A stretch of 64,000 bases of DNA from Macrobrachium rosenbergii (GCF_040412425.1 NC_089753.1:43882413-43946412); one strand, 5' to 3'. Counted from the first letter of the stretch, positions 11,485-25,004 are shown. Numbers and translations: made by a program. Notes: generated by a model from the sequence alone, not told the origin.

Positions 11485-11823
11485 GTAATCCCAGCATCAT
11501 GGTAACTTTTTAAATTTTAGACGTACATAACAATACAAAAATGTTGTTGCTGTGAATGTTGTTATTCTTATTAGGCAGAGAAATGAAGAAAAACTTTTTA
11601 CATAATTATTTATTGAGTTTTAGCATGTCAAGATAAAAGGCGGAAAATCTTTTATCGTGGTGGGAGGAATTGTTCTAGTTCTGGGTGCGCTTTAAGAAAA
11701 AATGTTTTCCAGAAGGTAATTATTTTGGATTTTGCCAAAGTTTTCTTGAAGTCTTTGACGGACAATGAAGAAAGTGCATTTGGGGAAAGAGGGCTAAGTG
11801 GGTTTGTTTAAGTGGAAAGTTTG

Positions 11824-11826
<3 letters not shown>
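11485..11826. other. Unassigned sequence
   Basis: No gene or recurring repeat seen. Confidence 0.35.
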
Positions 11827-11893
<67 letters not shown>

Positions 11894-11951
11894 ATGTATG
11901 TGTATTATATATATTTATATATATATGAACATATATATATATATGAATATA

Positions 11952-12019
<68 letters not shown>

Positions 12020-12098
12020 AATATATGTATAATATATACATAATATACAGTATATATACATCTAGATATATATATTTATATATATATATTTATATAGT

Positions 12099-12171
<73 letters not shown>

Positions 12172-12197
12172 GCATATATATATACATGTATATATAT

Positions 12198-12237
<40 letters not shown>

Positions 12238-12245
12238 TTTCTTTC

Positions 12246-12317
<72 letters not shown>

Positions 12318-12330
12318 CTGTATATATGTA
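11827..12330. repeat. Compound (TA)n array, about 500 bp
   Basis: Several pure TA blocks separated by short variants (TATG, TAAATA, CTTTTCTTTC). Confidence 0.97.
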
Positions 12331-12387
12331 AAATTTCCACCAACTTCCCAGCCCTCTTCCCCAAATGCACTTTCTTGTCTGTCCAAG

Positions 12388-12390
<3 letters not shown>

Positions 12391-12477
<87 letters not shown>
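12391..12477. repeat. (CT)n microsatellite
   Basis: Pure CT run of about 87 bp. Confidence 0.97.
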
Positions 12478-12478
<1 letters not shown>

Positions 12479-13873
12479 AAAGTGTACAACATAAATTGTA
12501 ATTCTATGGCTGTCCCCGTTGGTTTTTTGTATTGCACTCGTATCACACAAATTTGCTAAAATAAGAAGATATATTTTTTCGTAGCCCAGGTGCATACCAT
12601 ATAAATAAAGAAAGGATTGTTTTAGAAAAAAAAATCACAATATTTGGAACTTGCTCCATGAATCGTCCAGAACCCCGATGATCCCTTGTAAATAAAGATA
12701 GCCCAGGGATATTGACCAGTGTTACAATTGCTGTTATCTTAGTGAGGTTGTGCAGTTTAAGGACATGACTCATCTGTCATTAAAAAGAAAATGGGCAGGA
12801 AATGAGTCAAACTGATAGAGGTGTAAAATGAGAAAAGTCTTTGGACATTGCACTATACTTTTCAGTATGTTCTCACCTTGGCATGTCTTATAATTATTCA
12901 ATTGAATGAAGTTCCAGTCATCTTTACGGGACAATAGATCTTAGCTGTACGTTTGAGATAATTATTTTAGCCATTTGCCATAAATATATACCGACTGCAA
13001 GTCATAGCTTTGTAACACAAGCGTCAAAACTCAGCGTGGACAATATTTGAAGTTATTCGAAATGTTTAGATTTTAGGTTGCGTACAGTTTACGCAAGTGT
13101 CGTATTTAGATATTAATTCAATAAAATGTTAAAGGTTGTTGATAAGTAGCATTCATACTTGTTATTATTACGAAAACTTCAGACCCCCTAAATGGCCATC
13201 TGCAAAGTATGATGTTATTGATTTTTGGAGAGAGAGCAAATCGTTTTCAATATAGGCGTAATTATTTCTGCTTTTCGTTAGGAATTTTGAAATACTCCTG
13301 AAGGAATGAAATGTAAAAAAGAACTTTATGTACCTGGTTGCATAGTTATGGTTTATATTGTTTGCTTGCTATTTATAAGATTAGAACACCCGTTAAATTT
13401 AGCTGTGTTGGTAAAAGGGTTGAAACAGTGATTTTTTTTCCAATATCTATGACAGTCGAAAAACTTGTCAAAAAGGATTAAGGTTTCATTAATTATGGCC
13501 ACTACCATCGTTAGTGAGATTGCTCACAGTCGAACACGTTGTAATGGCCTCTTTTAGAGAAAGTACAAACATCACATAGACGGATTATAGTTAATGATAA
13601 ATGAGAGAGTGGATGTTTTAAATACTGCTAGTATCGGTATATTATGTACTGTTCATTATCTCGTTCGCTGTCCATTGCCCTAAAGTTGCGAACTGAAGGG
13701 TCAGTCGGACTTGGTCAGTCCTTTTGCACATCGGAATACTTTGACGACAGTTGACTGACAGACTTTAAGAGGGCTGGACAGGCAAACAGAAAAACAGTCG
13801 GACTGATTGGTCAGTAGCTGGCCTCGGATTGAGACCTGAGCCATACAAAAGAACCGAAGCTGCTCTTATATGT

Positions 13874-13877
<4 letters not shown>
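12478..13877. other. Unassigned unique-looking sequence, 1.4 kb
   Basis: One of the longest non-tandem stretches here. Open frames are short (under 80 residues) and no domain, tRNA or splice-bounded exon could be recognised. Confidence 0.4.

Positions 13878-13932
<55 letters not shown>
13878..13932. repeat. (CT)n microsatellite
   Basis: Pure CT run of about 54 bp. Confidence 0.97.
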
Positions 13933-13933
<1 letters not shown>

Positions 13934-14378
13934 ATCAACTTATCTTTGATTATCTTTTGGGCTTCTTACCCTTCCCTTCCCCCACCAACCCCCTCTCCCC
14001 CCATTAGTTGTAAGTTCTGTCCAATTAGGAATCAGGTGTTCGAATGTGGGTTTGTTTACGAAGTCCCGGCGCTCGAACCCTGTGATTATTGGCTTCCTCA
14101 GGGGGATGATTTCTGGTGGGACCTGAGGGTTACGTAGAACGCCAGTCTTTTCCTTTTTTGTTCTCCCTTTTTCTTCTTCTCTTTCTCTGCTGATTAAAAG
14201 CAGGTTCAGTTCCTGGGTATTACTTGGCATCATGTGGCTTTCGCCATCCGTCTTAATTTTTCAATGTAAGCTCTTTTATTAAATTAATTACTTTTTCCTC
14301 AGATTTGATTTTAAGTGGTCTTGCTGCGTTTAGTGTTTTCTAAATGTAATGTTGCTGTATGCACTAAATTATTATTAT

Positions 14379-14380
<2 letters not shown>

Positions 14381-14420
<40 letters not shown>

Positions 14421-14440
14421 CATATGATGATGATGATGAT

Positions 14441-14528
<88 letters not shown>

Positions 14529-14536
14529 TTATTATT
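14381..14536. repeat. (GAT)n followed by (ATT)n
   Basis: About 60 bp of GAT repeats pass directly into about 95 bp of ATT repeats, next to the repeat fragment at 14540. Confidence 0.95.
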
Positions 14537-14539
14537 ATT

Positions 14540-14655
14540 ATTCAAGATGAACTATTCACATGGAAACAAGATTCGCAGGGGCCATTGACACGAAATTCAA
14601 GCTTCCAGAGAACATAAGTGTTCATTCGAAAGAAGGAACAGAAGGTAATGGGAAA
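14540..14655 (-). mobile_element. SINE fragment, family V, with (AAT)n tail
   Basis: Shares GGGGCCATTGA and an AAGCTTCCAGAGAA-type motif, in the same order and spacing, with the tRNA-headed SINE at 21304-21537. In both, the (ATT)n array sits on the same side, as expected for a simple-sequence 3' tail on the minus strand. Confidence 0.55.
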
Positions 14656-15450
<795 letters not shown>

Positions 15451-15451
<1 letters not shown>

Positions 15452-15753
15452 AACCGATTTACACCCTTCGTATTTCACTAAGTTATAAAATGTTTATGAC
15501 ATTGCCAATATATATATTTTTGTTATGCTTCTTTTAGTTATGGCGAGAGTATAGCGCAGCTTGACCATTTGGTATCATAATATATAATTATGATTTTTCC
15601 CATGACGCCTTATGTATTCAGAAAACGATTACGACTTTGTAGAAATTAGTGGAACTTACCTTGAATTTGGAACAGGAACAAAGACCACGCACCAGCTCGA
15701 TGAACCAAGTAAAGGCTGATTGAATGTCATCCCAAAAATATCGACGAAAATGA
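15451..15753. other. Unassigned sequence
   Basis: No feature recognised. Confidence 0.35.
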
Positions 15754-16155
15754 GGTAGTATTACTGGTAAACTCAGGCTGAAATTAATTGTATTTCACTG
15801 GACACTTTATTATTGATAAAGTGAGGTTGAAAATTAATTGTATTTCACTGGAAACTTTATTACTGATAAACTAAGGTTGTAATTAATTGTATTTCACTGG
15901 ACACTTCATTATTGATAAACTGAGGTTGAAATTAATTGTATTTCACTGGACACTTCATTATTGATAAACTGAGGTTGAAATTAATTATATTTCACTGGGC
16001 ACTTTATTATTGATAAACTGATGTTGAAATTGATTGTATTTCACTGGACACTTTATTATTTATAAACTGAGGTTGAAATGAATTGTATTTCAATGGAAAC
16101 TTTATAATTGATAAACTGAGGTTGAAATTAATTGTATTTCACTGGACACTTTAAA
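15754..16155. repeat. 49-bp minisatellite, about 8 copies
   Basis: The unit contains GATAAACTGAGGTTGAAATT followed by AATTGTATTTCACTGGACAC and TTTATTATT (49 bp). Copies differ by scattered substitutions, for example GGACAC/GGAAAC. Confidence 0.93.
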
Positions 16156-16490
16156 GTGACCGATGTGGTGGTCGGCAACGACGCGAATTCAGACATTTGC
16201 ACAGCGCCGGTGATTAAGCTTTCGGGTTTCCGAGTTGGAAGATTATTTCCAGGCCGACTTCTGATGATTGTGATCTTTTTATGGTTACGATTGTCTCATT
16301 ATTGAGTTAACTTATACTTGAGTTTACTTGCTGGAATTGTTTTGTGGTAACTTTGAGTGTCCTGATTGCAAAGGAAAACTTTGTTGAGTCCCGTGCTGGA
16401 TTATTAATCTCGCTGTTTATTGTTATATATATTGAGTAATTAGCTGCTAATTTACCATCACTTGACTCGTATGTTTGTCTGTATCTTTTT
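16156..16490. other. Unassigned sequence
   Basis: No gene or recurring repeat recognised. Confidence 0.35.
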
Positions 16491-16857
16491 AGTTTTCATT
16501 AAAGAAAACTACTGTCTGTCCGTCCGCACTTTTTGTGTCCGCCCTCAGATCTTAAAACTACTGAGGCTAGAGGGCTGCAAATTGGGATGTTCATCATCCA
16601 CCCTTCAATCATCAAACATACCAAATTGCAGCCCTCTAGCCTCAGTAGTTTTTTTATTTTTTTATTTAAGGTTAAAGTTAGCCATAATCGTGCTTCTGGC
16701 ACCGCTATAGGTACCAAGAACACAGGCCACCACCGGACCGTGGTTGAGTTTCACGTGCCACGTCTAAGAGCTTCGTGGACCGTGGCTGAAAGTTTCATAA
16801 AGCATTATACTCTGTACAGGAAACTCGATTGCGCCGAAGAAACTTCGGCGGATTATT
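16491..16857 (+). mobile_element. Multi-hairpin MITE, family A, copy 2
   Basis: Starts with the small palindrome AGTTTTCATTAAAGAAAACT and then CTGTCCGTCCGCAC. The central long inverted repeat is centred near 16600. The copy ends with the palindrome CGCCGAAGAAACTTCGGCG (about 16830-16848). It has all the landmarks of copy 4 at 40.5 kb. Confidence 0.8.
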
Positions 16858-17500
16858 TACTCGTATTTGGTTGTGGCAGGTTCCGTTGCATCATTGAAAG
16901 TGTAAAATTTGTCCATTGTATGGAAGCTCTTATTTGAATTAATTTCTCAGACTATGGTAGGTCAGGTGCTCTTTAAAATGGTAGACTTACCATGAATTAA
17001 TCGGTAGGTAGGAAGTAATTCCCAGTTGCTCTGCTTTGTCGACCCGCCATATGATTTATGTAAGCCAATATAAGTACGAGGTCCTCGTGGAATGAAATTT
17101 AACATTTTCATTTAGGCTCAGGTAGGGTAAGTGTTAAATTGCAAGTGAATTATTGGAAGTGAATTTTCATTGTACACTTTTAAAATGTTTGAATTTTGGA
17201 TTTAGCTCATTTTGACCTATCAGTAAACTGTTGAGCTCTTATGCCTGCGAGAAAACAAGATTTATCAGTGATGCTCTGTCCTCTTTATTGCTGCAAATAG
17301 TTTTTAACAGTCTGAATGTGAGTGCGTGCTTGCACTCTGTTTATGTTATATAACTTTCCGCTACTACGTATCAGTTTTTTTGAAGATGTCTAGATGTATC
17401 TATAACGGTGTATATTCTTACCTTCTGTTTCACTTCCCTGTGATAGTTTGTATTTATGTACTGTGTGTTCTTGTGAGTTCAAGCGAGACACACATATACA
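16858..17500. other. Unassigned sequence
   Basis: No supported feature. A Y/I-rich open frame from 17326 runs into the microsatellite. Confidence 0.35.
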
Positions 17501-17507
17501 TTATATA

Positions 17508-17543
<36 letters not shown>

Positions 17544-17680
17544 TATATATTTTTTATGCATATATTTATTTATATTTATATATTATATATATTTATATAT
17601 ATTCATATATATTATATTTATATATATGTTTATATATAATATATTTATAAATTTATGTATATTATATTTATATTTATTTT
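17500..17680. repeat. TA / GTAT-rich simple repeat
   Basis: Includes about seven GTAT units (17516-17542), then irregular TATATTTA repeats. Confidence 0.9.
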
Positions 17681-17833
17681 TTTTGTTTATTTACCTATAA
17701 AACAGAGGATTGATCTTGGGTGTATGAACTTCCCACCAGCCTGGCTCTGTTGAAAAGTCTCACGCCCACTTTTAGTGTTTCTTTTTTGTTAACTAATTTT
17801 CAAGATGAAAGTGATGCATGTCAGCTTAAAGTA

Positions 17834-17837
<4 letters not shown>

Positions 17838-17921
<84 letters not shown>
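17838..17921. repeat. (GA)n microsatellite
   Basis: Pure GA run of about 83 bp at the start of the duplicated segment. Confidence 0.97.
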
Positions 17922-17924
<3 letters not shown>

Positions 17925-17993
17925 AAACCTGGTTAGTTTCATACTGACTACACTTCTGATTGGATGAGAGAAACTTTGTCCAGCTTCCTTCGT

Positions 17994-18069
<76 letters not shown>

Positions 18070-18801
18070 CAAGCCCAGACGGGACCTTGGCCCAGACCTC
18101 TGTTACACATGTGTTTGCTACACAGGTGTTCATGTTTGTGATATATGTTTTTAAGTTACCGGTAATTTTAGTTCCTTTTTATTTTGCCTGATTGATTTTA
18201 GTGTTAAAATTCTTATATTTGATGTATAGTTATTATTCTGTCATGTTTTTATAACCTGTCAATCACACCGTTTTGTAATCGTGGTAATTTAATTGATAGG
18301 TTTAGGTTAAATCTTTAGCTCTTTATATTACAAAATCAAATGACATTGTTAACCGATTAAAGTTATTTTCACCTCTCAAGCATAGAAGTCGGTTTGTGGC
18401 TAAGTAATTCTTTCCTGGTTTATAATAACAAAAAATCTTTTGCCCAGTTCTGAACAGATGTTGAGAGGATTATTAATTACTTTCATTTTTTATTGATGGT
18501 AGAATTTAGAAATCTAGATCCTCGAGAAAGGACGGTCGACATCATTATGAAACTTAACATCCCAGTTGGAAAATATCTTCGGTTGAAGATGTTCACAAAT
18601 TCTAGATTATCCTCCATATGTAAATGATGATGGTGATGATCACTTTTAAACGAATTATTACTGTATATGTACAAAACATCGGGGTAAGTCAGAGCAGGTC
18701 ATATTGGCAGGACACTATACTTTCGTGGGCAACTTATTCCTTCCGTAATGGTAATCCGTAATCCCTGCGGGGTTTAGGCGGGAAATGGTGGGTCATAATA
18801 G

Positions 18802-18804
<3 letters not shown>
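17922..18804 (+). repeat. Segmental duplication, copy 1 (about 0.88 kb)
   Basis: From TCGAAACCTGGTTAGTTTCA to GGCGGGAAATGGTGGGTCAT, this aligns along its length with 19530-20402 (offset 1,608 bp at the left end), with scattered substitutions. It contains its own GA tract (17995-18062). Copy 1 retains about 35-40 bp near 18375-18405 that copy 2 lacks. Confidence 0.9.
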
Positions 18805-18875
<71 letters not shown>

Positions 18876-18914
18876 CTTGTTCATAACTAAAAAGAAAGAA
18901 AAACAGAAATGAAG

Positions 18915-18973
<59 letters not shown>

Positions 18974-19044
18974 TTGAGAAACCAACAATGAATTCTACCC
19001 TTCCATTAAAAAAAAAGAGAAAACAGGGCAAAATGAAGAATGTT

Positions 19045-19088
<44 letters not shown>

Positions 19089-19160
19089 CTTGTTTCAACA
19101 ATGAATTCTACCCTTCCACTAAAAAAAAAGAGAAAAACAGGGCAAAATGAAGAATGTTTT

Positions 19161-19235
<75 letters not shown>

Positions 19236-19302
19236 TTGTTTCAACAATGAATTCTATCCTTTCACTAAAAAAAAAGAAAAACAGGGCAAAATGAAGAATG
19301 TT

Positions 19303-19368
<66 letters not shown>

Positions 19369-19529
19369 CTTCCATTTCAAAGAGAGAGAGAGAAACTTGT
19401 TTAAATTCTATCCTTTAAAAAAAAAAAAAGAAAAACAGGGCAAAATAAAGAATGTTTGGGAGAAAAGAGAAAAAGAGAGAAAGAGAAGAATGTTTACTTG
19501 TTTCGATCGATCGTTCGAGAGAAAGAGAG
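18805..19529. repeat. GA-tract amplification array between the duplicates
   Basis: Five (GA)n tracts are separated by copies of one spacer of about 70-80 bp. Spacer motifs are ACTTGTTTCAACAATGAATT, CTACCCTTCCA, an A-run and AGGGCAAAATGAAGAATG. Lone spacers recur at 20425-20600 after the second duplicate. Confidence 0.88.
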
Positions 19530-19598
19530 CCGAAACCTGGTTAGTTTCATACTGACTAGACTTCTGATTGGATGAGAGAAACTTTATCCAGCTTCCTT

Positions 19599-19675
<77 letters not shown>

Positions 19676-20402
19676 TGAATCTAGCCAGGCGTGGCGTTGG
19701 CCCAGACCTCTGTTTCACATGTGTTTGCGGCACAGGTGTTCATGTTTGTGATATATGTTTTTAAGTTACCGGTAATTTTAGTTCCTTTTTATTTTGCTTG
19801 ATTGATTTCTAGTGTTAAAATTTTTATATTTGATGTATAGTTATTATTCTGTCATGCTTTTCTAACCTGTCAATCACACCGTTTTGTAATCGTGGTAATT
19901 TGATTGATATGTTTAGGTTAAATCTGTAGCTCTTTATGTTACAAAGTCGAATGGCGTCATTGTTAACCGACTAAAGTGGCTAAGTAATTCTTTCTTGGTT
20001 TATAATAACGAAAAATCTTTTGCTCAGTTCTGAACACATGTTAAGAGGATTATTAATTACTGACTTTCATTTTTCATTGATGGTAGAATTTAGAAATCTA
20101 GATCTTCGAGGAAGGACGGTCGACATCATTATGAAACTTTACATCCCTGCTGGAAAATATCCTCGGTTGAAGATGTTCGCAGATTCTAGATTATCCTCCT
20201 TATGTAAATGATGATGATGATGATGATGATGATGATCAATTTTATACGAAATATTACCTTAGGCTATATACAAAACATCGGGTTGATTCAAAGCAGGTCA
20301 TATTGGCGGGACACTATACCTTCTTGGGAAACTTTTTCCTTCCGTAATGGTAATCCGTAATCCCTACGGGGATTAGGCGGGAATGGTAGGTCATAATTGA
20401 TA
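19530..20402 (+). repeat. Segmental duplication, copy 2
   Basis: Partner of 17922-18804, with a GA tract at 19602-19673 and a (GAT)n run at 20209-20236 longer than in copy 1. A 43-codon frame is open in both copies, but nearly all differences in it change the amino acid, so it is not under coding constraint. Confidence 0.9.
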
Positions 20403-20593
20403 GAGAGAGAGAGAGAGAGAGAGAGTTTCAACAGTAAATGCTGCCCTTTCATTAAAAAAAAAGAGAAAAACAGGGAAAAGTTAAGTATGTGTATCGAGAG
20501 AGAGAGAGAGAGAGAAACTTGTTTCAACAATAAATGCTGCCCTTTCATTGAAAAAAAAAAAAAAAGTGAAATGAGGAAAAAATTAAGAATATT

Positions 20594-20653
<60 letters not shown>
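20403..20653. repeat. GA tracts with the same spacer as 18.8-19.5 kb
   Basis: GA tracts at about 20402-20425, 20495-20515 and 20597-20653. They alternate with the spacer carrying AAATGCTGCCCTTTCATT plus an A-run. Confidence 0.88.
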
Positions 20654-20656
<3 letters not shown>

Positions 20657-21231
20657 CTGTCAGTCATAATTACTGTATACGTTTCAGCATCACTTTTTTT
20701 TATGACTGTCCGAGTGACCATGAGATTGCTGAAGTTGTTTATTGTTAATATATTGAATATACTCGTAGTTACGTTTCTACCTCTCTTTGCGATCGAACCC
20801 AGGGTACCTTGTCTTTCACTCCATAGTTCCTTGAATTGTCAAAACGAAGATTGTCGAGGATTCCATACTTAAAATTTGGTTTATGATAAAAAAAAAATTA
20901 AGATTCATTTTTTGTCGTTAACGAAAAATGAATATTTCCCGTTCTTTGTGTCGTGGAAAAATGGTAGAACAATACACCATTTAATTGCATAATTTGGGAG
21001 ATTACGCCTTATATGATTAATTACATGTAATTAATTCCTTAATGCAGAAATTATCCTTTGATTCATAATTTTATTTCGTCAGACGTAATTAATTCCAGAG
21101 TACGTTGGTAATGGGATAAATTTTTTCCTGAGAGTTGTTCTGATTCGTATAAAAGATTCATGAAACTTTGAAAAGGGTGTGAAAGAGCAGACTATTCTGG
21201 AGAGTAATGCCGTGTTATTAACTGATATCAG

Positions 21232-21232
<1 letters not shown>
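20654..21232. other. Unassigned AT-rich sequence with TAATTA cluster
   Basis: No gene. Contains a perfect 20-bp palindrome ATTAATTACATGTAATTAAT (21016-21035) and a further GTAATTAATT at about 21088. Confidence 0.5.

Positions 21233-21303
<71 letters not shown>
21233..21303. repeat. (ATT)n microsatellite, probable SINE tail
   Basis: About 70 bp of ATT, directly at the 3' end (minus strand) of the SINE at 21304-21537. Confidence 0.95.
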
Positions 21304-21537
21304 TCAGTAGATGAAACCTGTTCAAACGGAACAAGGCCACCAAAGGGGCCATTGATTTTAAATTCTTTAAGCTTCCAAAGAATGTTGGTTTCAACCTCCC
21401 ACTGCAGACCCCACACTGCAGCAGTAACTGATCATGATACAGAGCCAGTGATTTTTCATCGCCCTGGGAGAGACGCGAACCCGCGACATGTGAGAGGCAT
21501 GTCACGACACTAACCACTGTACCAGCGGACCATTTAA
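21304..21537 (-). mobile_element. tRNA-derived SINE, family V
   Basis: On the minus strand the head has the Pol III A-box-like TGGTACAGTGGTTAGTG and the B box CGGGTTCGCGTC, spaced as in a tRNA, with a GACATG...CATGTC anticodon-stem-like hairpin between them. A body follows that ends in the (AAT)n tail. It encodes no protein. The parental tRNA was not determined. Confidence 0.75.
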
Positions 21538-21904
21538 CAGTGTCCGTATTTACTCTACTGAATTCTTATTTGTATTCTTTAAGGAATTTGTTCTACAGTT
21601 TTAAGTCATCTCATTTTGCTGACTAATTAAAAAAAAAGACTCATTCAGAATATGGTTATTTGAATAGTATTGTTTTGTATGTTGTTGCTTCCTTTGTTGT
21701 CTTGTGGTTAATTTATTAGCCCGGGTAATGTTTTCTTATGTTGTATTTATTTATTTTAGATCAAGATTAAAGTTTTTAGTTAACTTTATCTTTTTAGTAA
21801 CCTTTCGAAATATTTTACAATTTTCTGTCGTTGTTTTTTTAAAAGTTATTTTTTCGGTTGTTTCTCTTAAATCTTTTAAACGAACAACACACCCATGTTA
21901 CGCA
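21538..21904. other. Unassigned sequence
   Basis: T-rich, with no recognised repeat or gene. Confidence 0.35.
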
Positions 21905-21934
21905 CACACTTTTACACACACACACACACACACA

Positions 21935-22012
<78 letters not shown>

Positions 22013-22035
22013 GTGCACACGCACACACTACACAT

Positions 22036-22125
<90 letters not shown>

Positions 22126-22203
22126 TATATATATGTGTGTGTGTGTGTATACATATATATGTATATGTATGTGTATGTGTGTGTTTGTGTGTGTGTGCGT
22201 GTA
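21905..22203. repeat. Compound (CA)n/(TA)n/(TG)n array
   Basis: CA runs, two long TA runs and TG runs in succession. Confidence 0.96.
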
Positions 22204-22265
22204 CTCATATAAGCATAATGCAGTTATATTCTATGACATCTTATGAGATAATACCACCATACCTC

Positions 22266-22267
<2 letters not shown>

Positions 22268-22333
<66 letters not shown>
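22268..22333. repeat. (CT)n microsatellite
   Basis: Pure CT run of about 64 bp. Confidence 0.97.
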
Positions 22334-22800
22334 GATAGATAAACAAATATTGTCCATAGACAGATGTGGAAATGACTGACAGATAAAAAATGACTCGCCA
22401 AAATGACCTACTTGACATGGCTGTTTAATTATCAGCAGTGCCACCGGCAATTTCCTCTTCCACGAGGGAGAAAACTCGTACACTACTTTTTGCGCTGGAA
22501 ATTGAGACCATCCTATGGGTGAAGTTCAGCCATAGCAACTCGACCATCAACGCCACAGGTGTTAGTCCAATAGCGCGCGTTGCTTCCACTTTTTAATCCT
22601 CCGTTTTTATTACTTTTCGCATCCATTTATTTCCTGAATCCTGTTGGAATGGAGCAGGAGATAAAAAAGGGAATCCTGAGCTAATGGATGTTGGGTATTG
22701 CTAGATTTTTCGGAATTAGAGAATTAAGGAGAGTCGTTGAGTGGTTTATTTACCTTTTATAGGGGATTTGGGTTCTATATGGATGTTTGAGTTTGATATT
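22334..22800. other. Unassigned sequence
   Basis: Moderately GC-balanced with no recognised repeat. Nothing coding could be supported. Confidence 0.35.
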
Positions 22801-23008
22801 GTACGGTGTTCTGTAGGGAGAGGGTTTGGACTGGGAGGGGTGGTTTTTGTTTTTGGGGGGGGGTTAGGAGCCTGACGGGTAAGCGTAACTTGCATGACTT
22901 TTGGTGGGATATATTTTCGACAGGACCCTCCTCCCCCTTCTCTCCTTTCCCGCCACGAGGGCTTTTAGCACTCCGGCTCTGCGGTGTGGAGGAGTTGCCA
23001 CTGTCCCG

Positions 23009-23061
<53 letters not shown>

Positions 23062-23460
23062 ACCAGGCACTCAGTGTTGCTCCAGCGAGCTTGGAGTCAA
23101 GATCCATCCAGAGGTCTTTGGCGCGCAGAGTTTTCCCGCCTTCAGTTACACGACGGTTCCCCGCCACGCTCGTTTGTGCTTATCCTTAGGCGGTGGGCGT
23201 AACAGCTGTTTTGCTTTCGATGCGTATCGCTAGCGTGGCGTACGCTTCTTGTGTGTGTATGTAAAGCCGTTACGCTTTACTCGATACCAAATTCTTCTTT
23301 ATCAATCCAGTTTCGATAAGGAAGGACCCTTAGATGTGTGTGTGTTGGTTGCGTGTTCATCTTGGTGTGAGGTATCACTGGGACACGGGGTGAGTGTCAG
23401 TGATGAAGCCACACATATGGAGGATAGTGACCTCTCCTCAGGGTCCACTGGGGGACAGTG
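22800..23460. other. GC-richer, CpG-containing island with (GA)n tract
   Basis: Locally higher GC and CpG than its surroundings, with overlapping open frames of 62-130 residues on both strands, several running through the (GA)n tract at 23010-23058. No domain is recognised. TTCAGTT near 23140 fits an arthropod initiator, but no positioned TATA or DPE accompanies it. It could be a promoter or first exon, or a diverged transposon. Confidence 0.35.
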
Positions 23461-24840
23461 ACCTTTCTTGGCGTGATCGTTAATTATGGATTGTATGATA
23501 GTGACATTTACTCGTGGAAATGGTGAATGGGATGACAGTGATTTCTTATGTTTGAGTAACGGATATGACGACCTGTACTCGTGACCTCGTATGGTTATTA
23601 AGAATGAGATCCCGGATTGTTTACCTCATATGATGTTACGATTAATTCTGTTTTGGATGACGTAGTGTCCGCTTAACTTTAATGTTTTAAATGCCAACGG
23701 CTCACGACGTTAGCTGGATGAAATTGACATTTTAGAACATACCTAGCAAGTTAGCAACGTTCTCTAGCGTCTAGAATCCACAGATTTTTCTGTGTAGGCT
23801 ACATACACTGTGAAAACTCCCTCTGATAAACATGAATGAAGATAAATTCAGTATCTGAATTTCCTGTTAATGTATGCATTTGTGTATTGGCTTATCTTGT
23901 GTTTATATAATATATTAATTTATCAGTTTGGGTTACGGAAATACTTGAAGCATTCTGAAGCATCGTCATTTCCGGCAAGTGCAAAGTAAACACGAAACAG
24001 TTGTCAATTGTTTTGTTTTTGTCTTTTAGCGACACGTGCTTTGATGTTTTCCATTGTAATTCTCTAAAGTTCCATCTCCTTTAATAATAGTAGTCGTTCA
24101 TTGATAGAAATAACCTCACGTGTTCATTTCATTGTTAAAAAGACCTTTCTGCCTGATTAGTTTTATTTTCATTTGTCGAGACAAACGAAACCGTTCGTGA
24201 GCGGTTTTATATACTATACTTTCTTGTTGCTGATAATCGAGGAAGCTCGTCATTTTAACGTCCTGAGGGTAAGTAACTCATTAGTATATTTCATTTGATA
24301 GTCGATTGTAATATAAGAAAGAAACCACCTTTCATTTGTGTCGAGTGTTGAATATTTTAAGTTTTATTTCGCAACTTTCATGACGTAATTACGCGAGTTC
24401 CCTGTAATGCATCTTGCACAGTTGCAGTTTATTATGCAATTTCCCCGCCATAATATCGTAAGAGTTCTTTGTGTAATTTTTATCGTTGCACTTTATGAAG
24501 CTCCTTCCCCGGTGTAATTAAGTATGCTTTGTGTAGTTTTATGACTCGATTTTACCTACCTTTCTTAGCTATATTTTATGTACTTGACTCGTAGCATTTT
24601 ACCACGTGGAAGTTTTTATTCGTTTTCTCCTTTTGTGACGCACTGAGACTTAACTTCAAAGTATCATGGCGTGCATGCATAAGATAGGGCAGCGTTGAAA
24701 GAAATCTGAGTGCATTTTTTTACATTTTATTGGTGAGCTTGTCGATGCCTTTGCTTGTAACTTTGAGGAGTACTTCACTTATATCATATTCTTTTAAGTG
24801 CTTGTGTATGTTTTCATTCTTGTAATGTTTGTATATGTAT
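23461..24840. other. Unassigned sequence, 1.4 kb
   Basis: No recognised gene. 24370-24560 shows weak internal repetition: TGTAATT and TTTGTGTAATTTTTAT-like phrases recur about every 60-80 bp. Confidence 0.35.
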
Positions 24841-24911
24841 ACGTATACATATATTATATATATAGGTATTGTATGTATTATATATTTTATATATATTATA
24901 TATGTGTATAT

Positions 24912-24987
<76 letters not shown>
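24841..24987. repeat. (TA)n microsatellite
   Basis: Irregular TA from 24841, with a pure TA run at about 24915-24986. Confidence 0.96.
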
Positions 24988-24989
<2 letters not shown>

Positions 24990-25004
24990 GTATAACGTTT
25001 CTGA

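Noticed and set aside
18480..20211. A 43-codon frame conserved in both copies of the 0.88-kb duplication
   Set aside because: Nearly all differences between the copies are amino-acid changing, and the frame is short and domainless, so there is no sign of coding constraint.
21460..21537. Functional tRNA gene
   Set aside because: The tRNA-like head continues into a SINE body with an (AAT)n tail, and the position before the anticodon-like triplet is not U in the best fold.
23130..23170. Core promoter with initiator and DPE
   Set aside because: TTCAGTT fits an initiator, but the +28 to +33 positions do not match a DPE and no TATA box is suitably placed.
22775..23233. Several overlapping frames of 110-130 residues
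   Set aside because: They cross a GA tract in different frames and strands. No domain or splice evidence supports any one of them.
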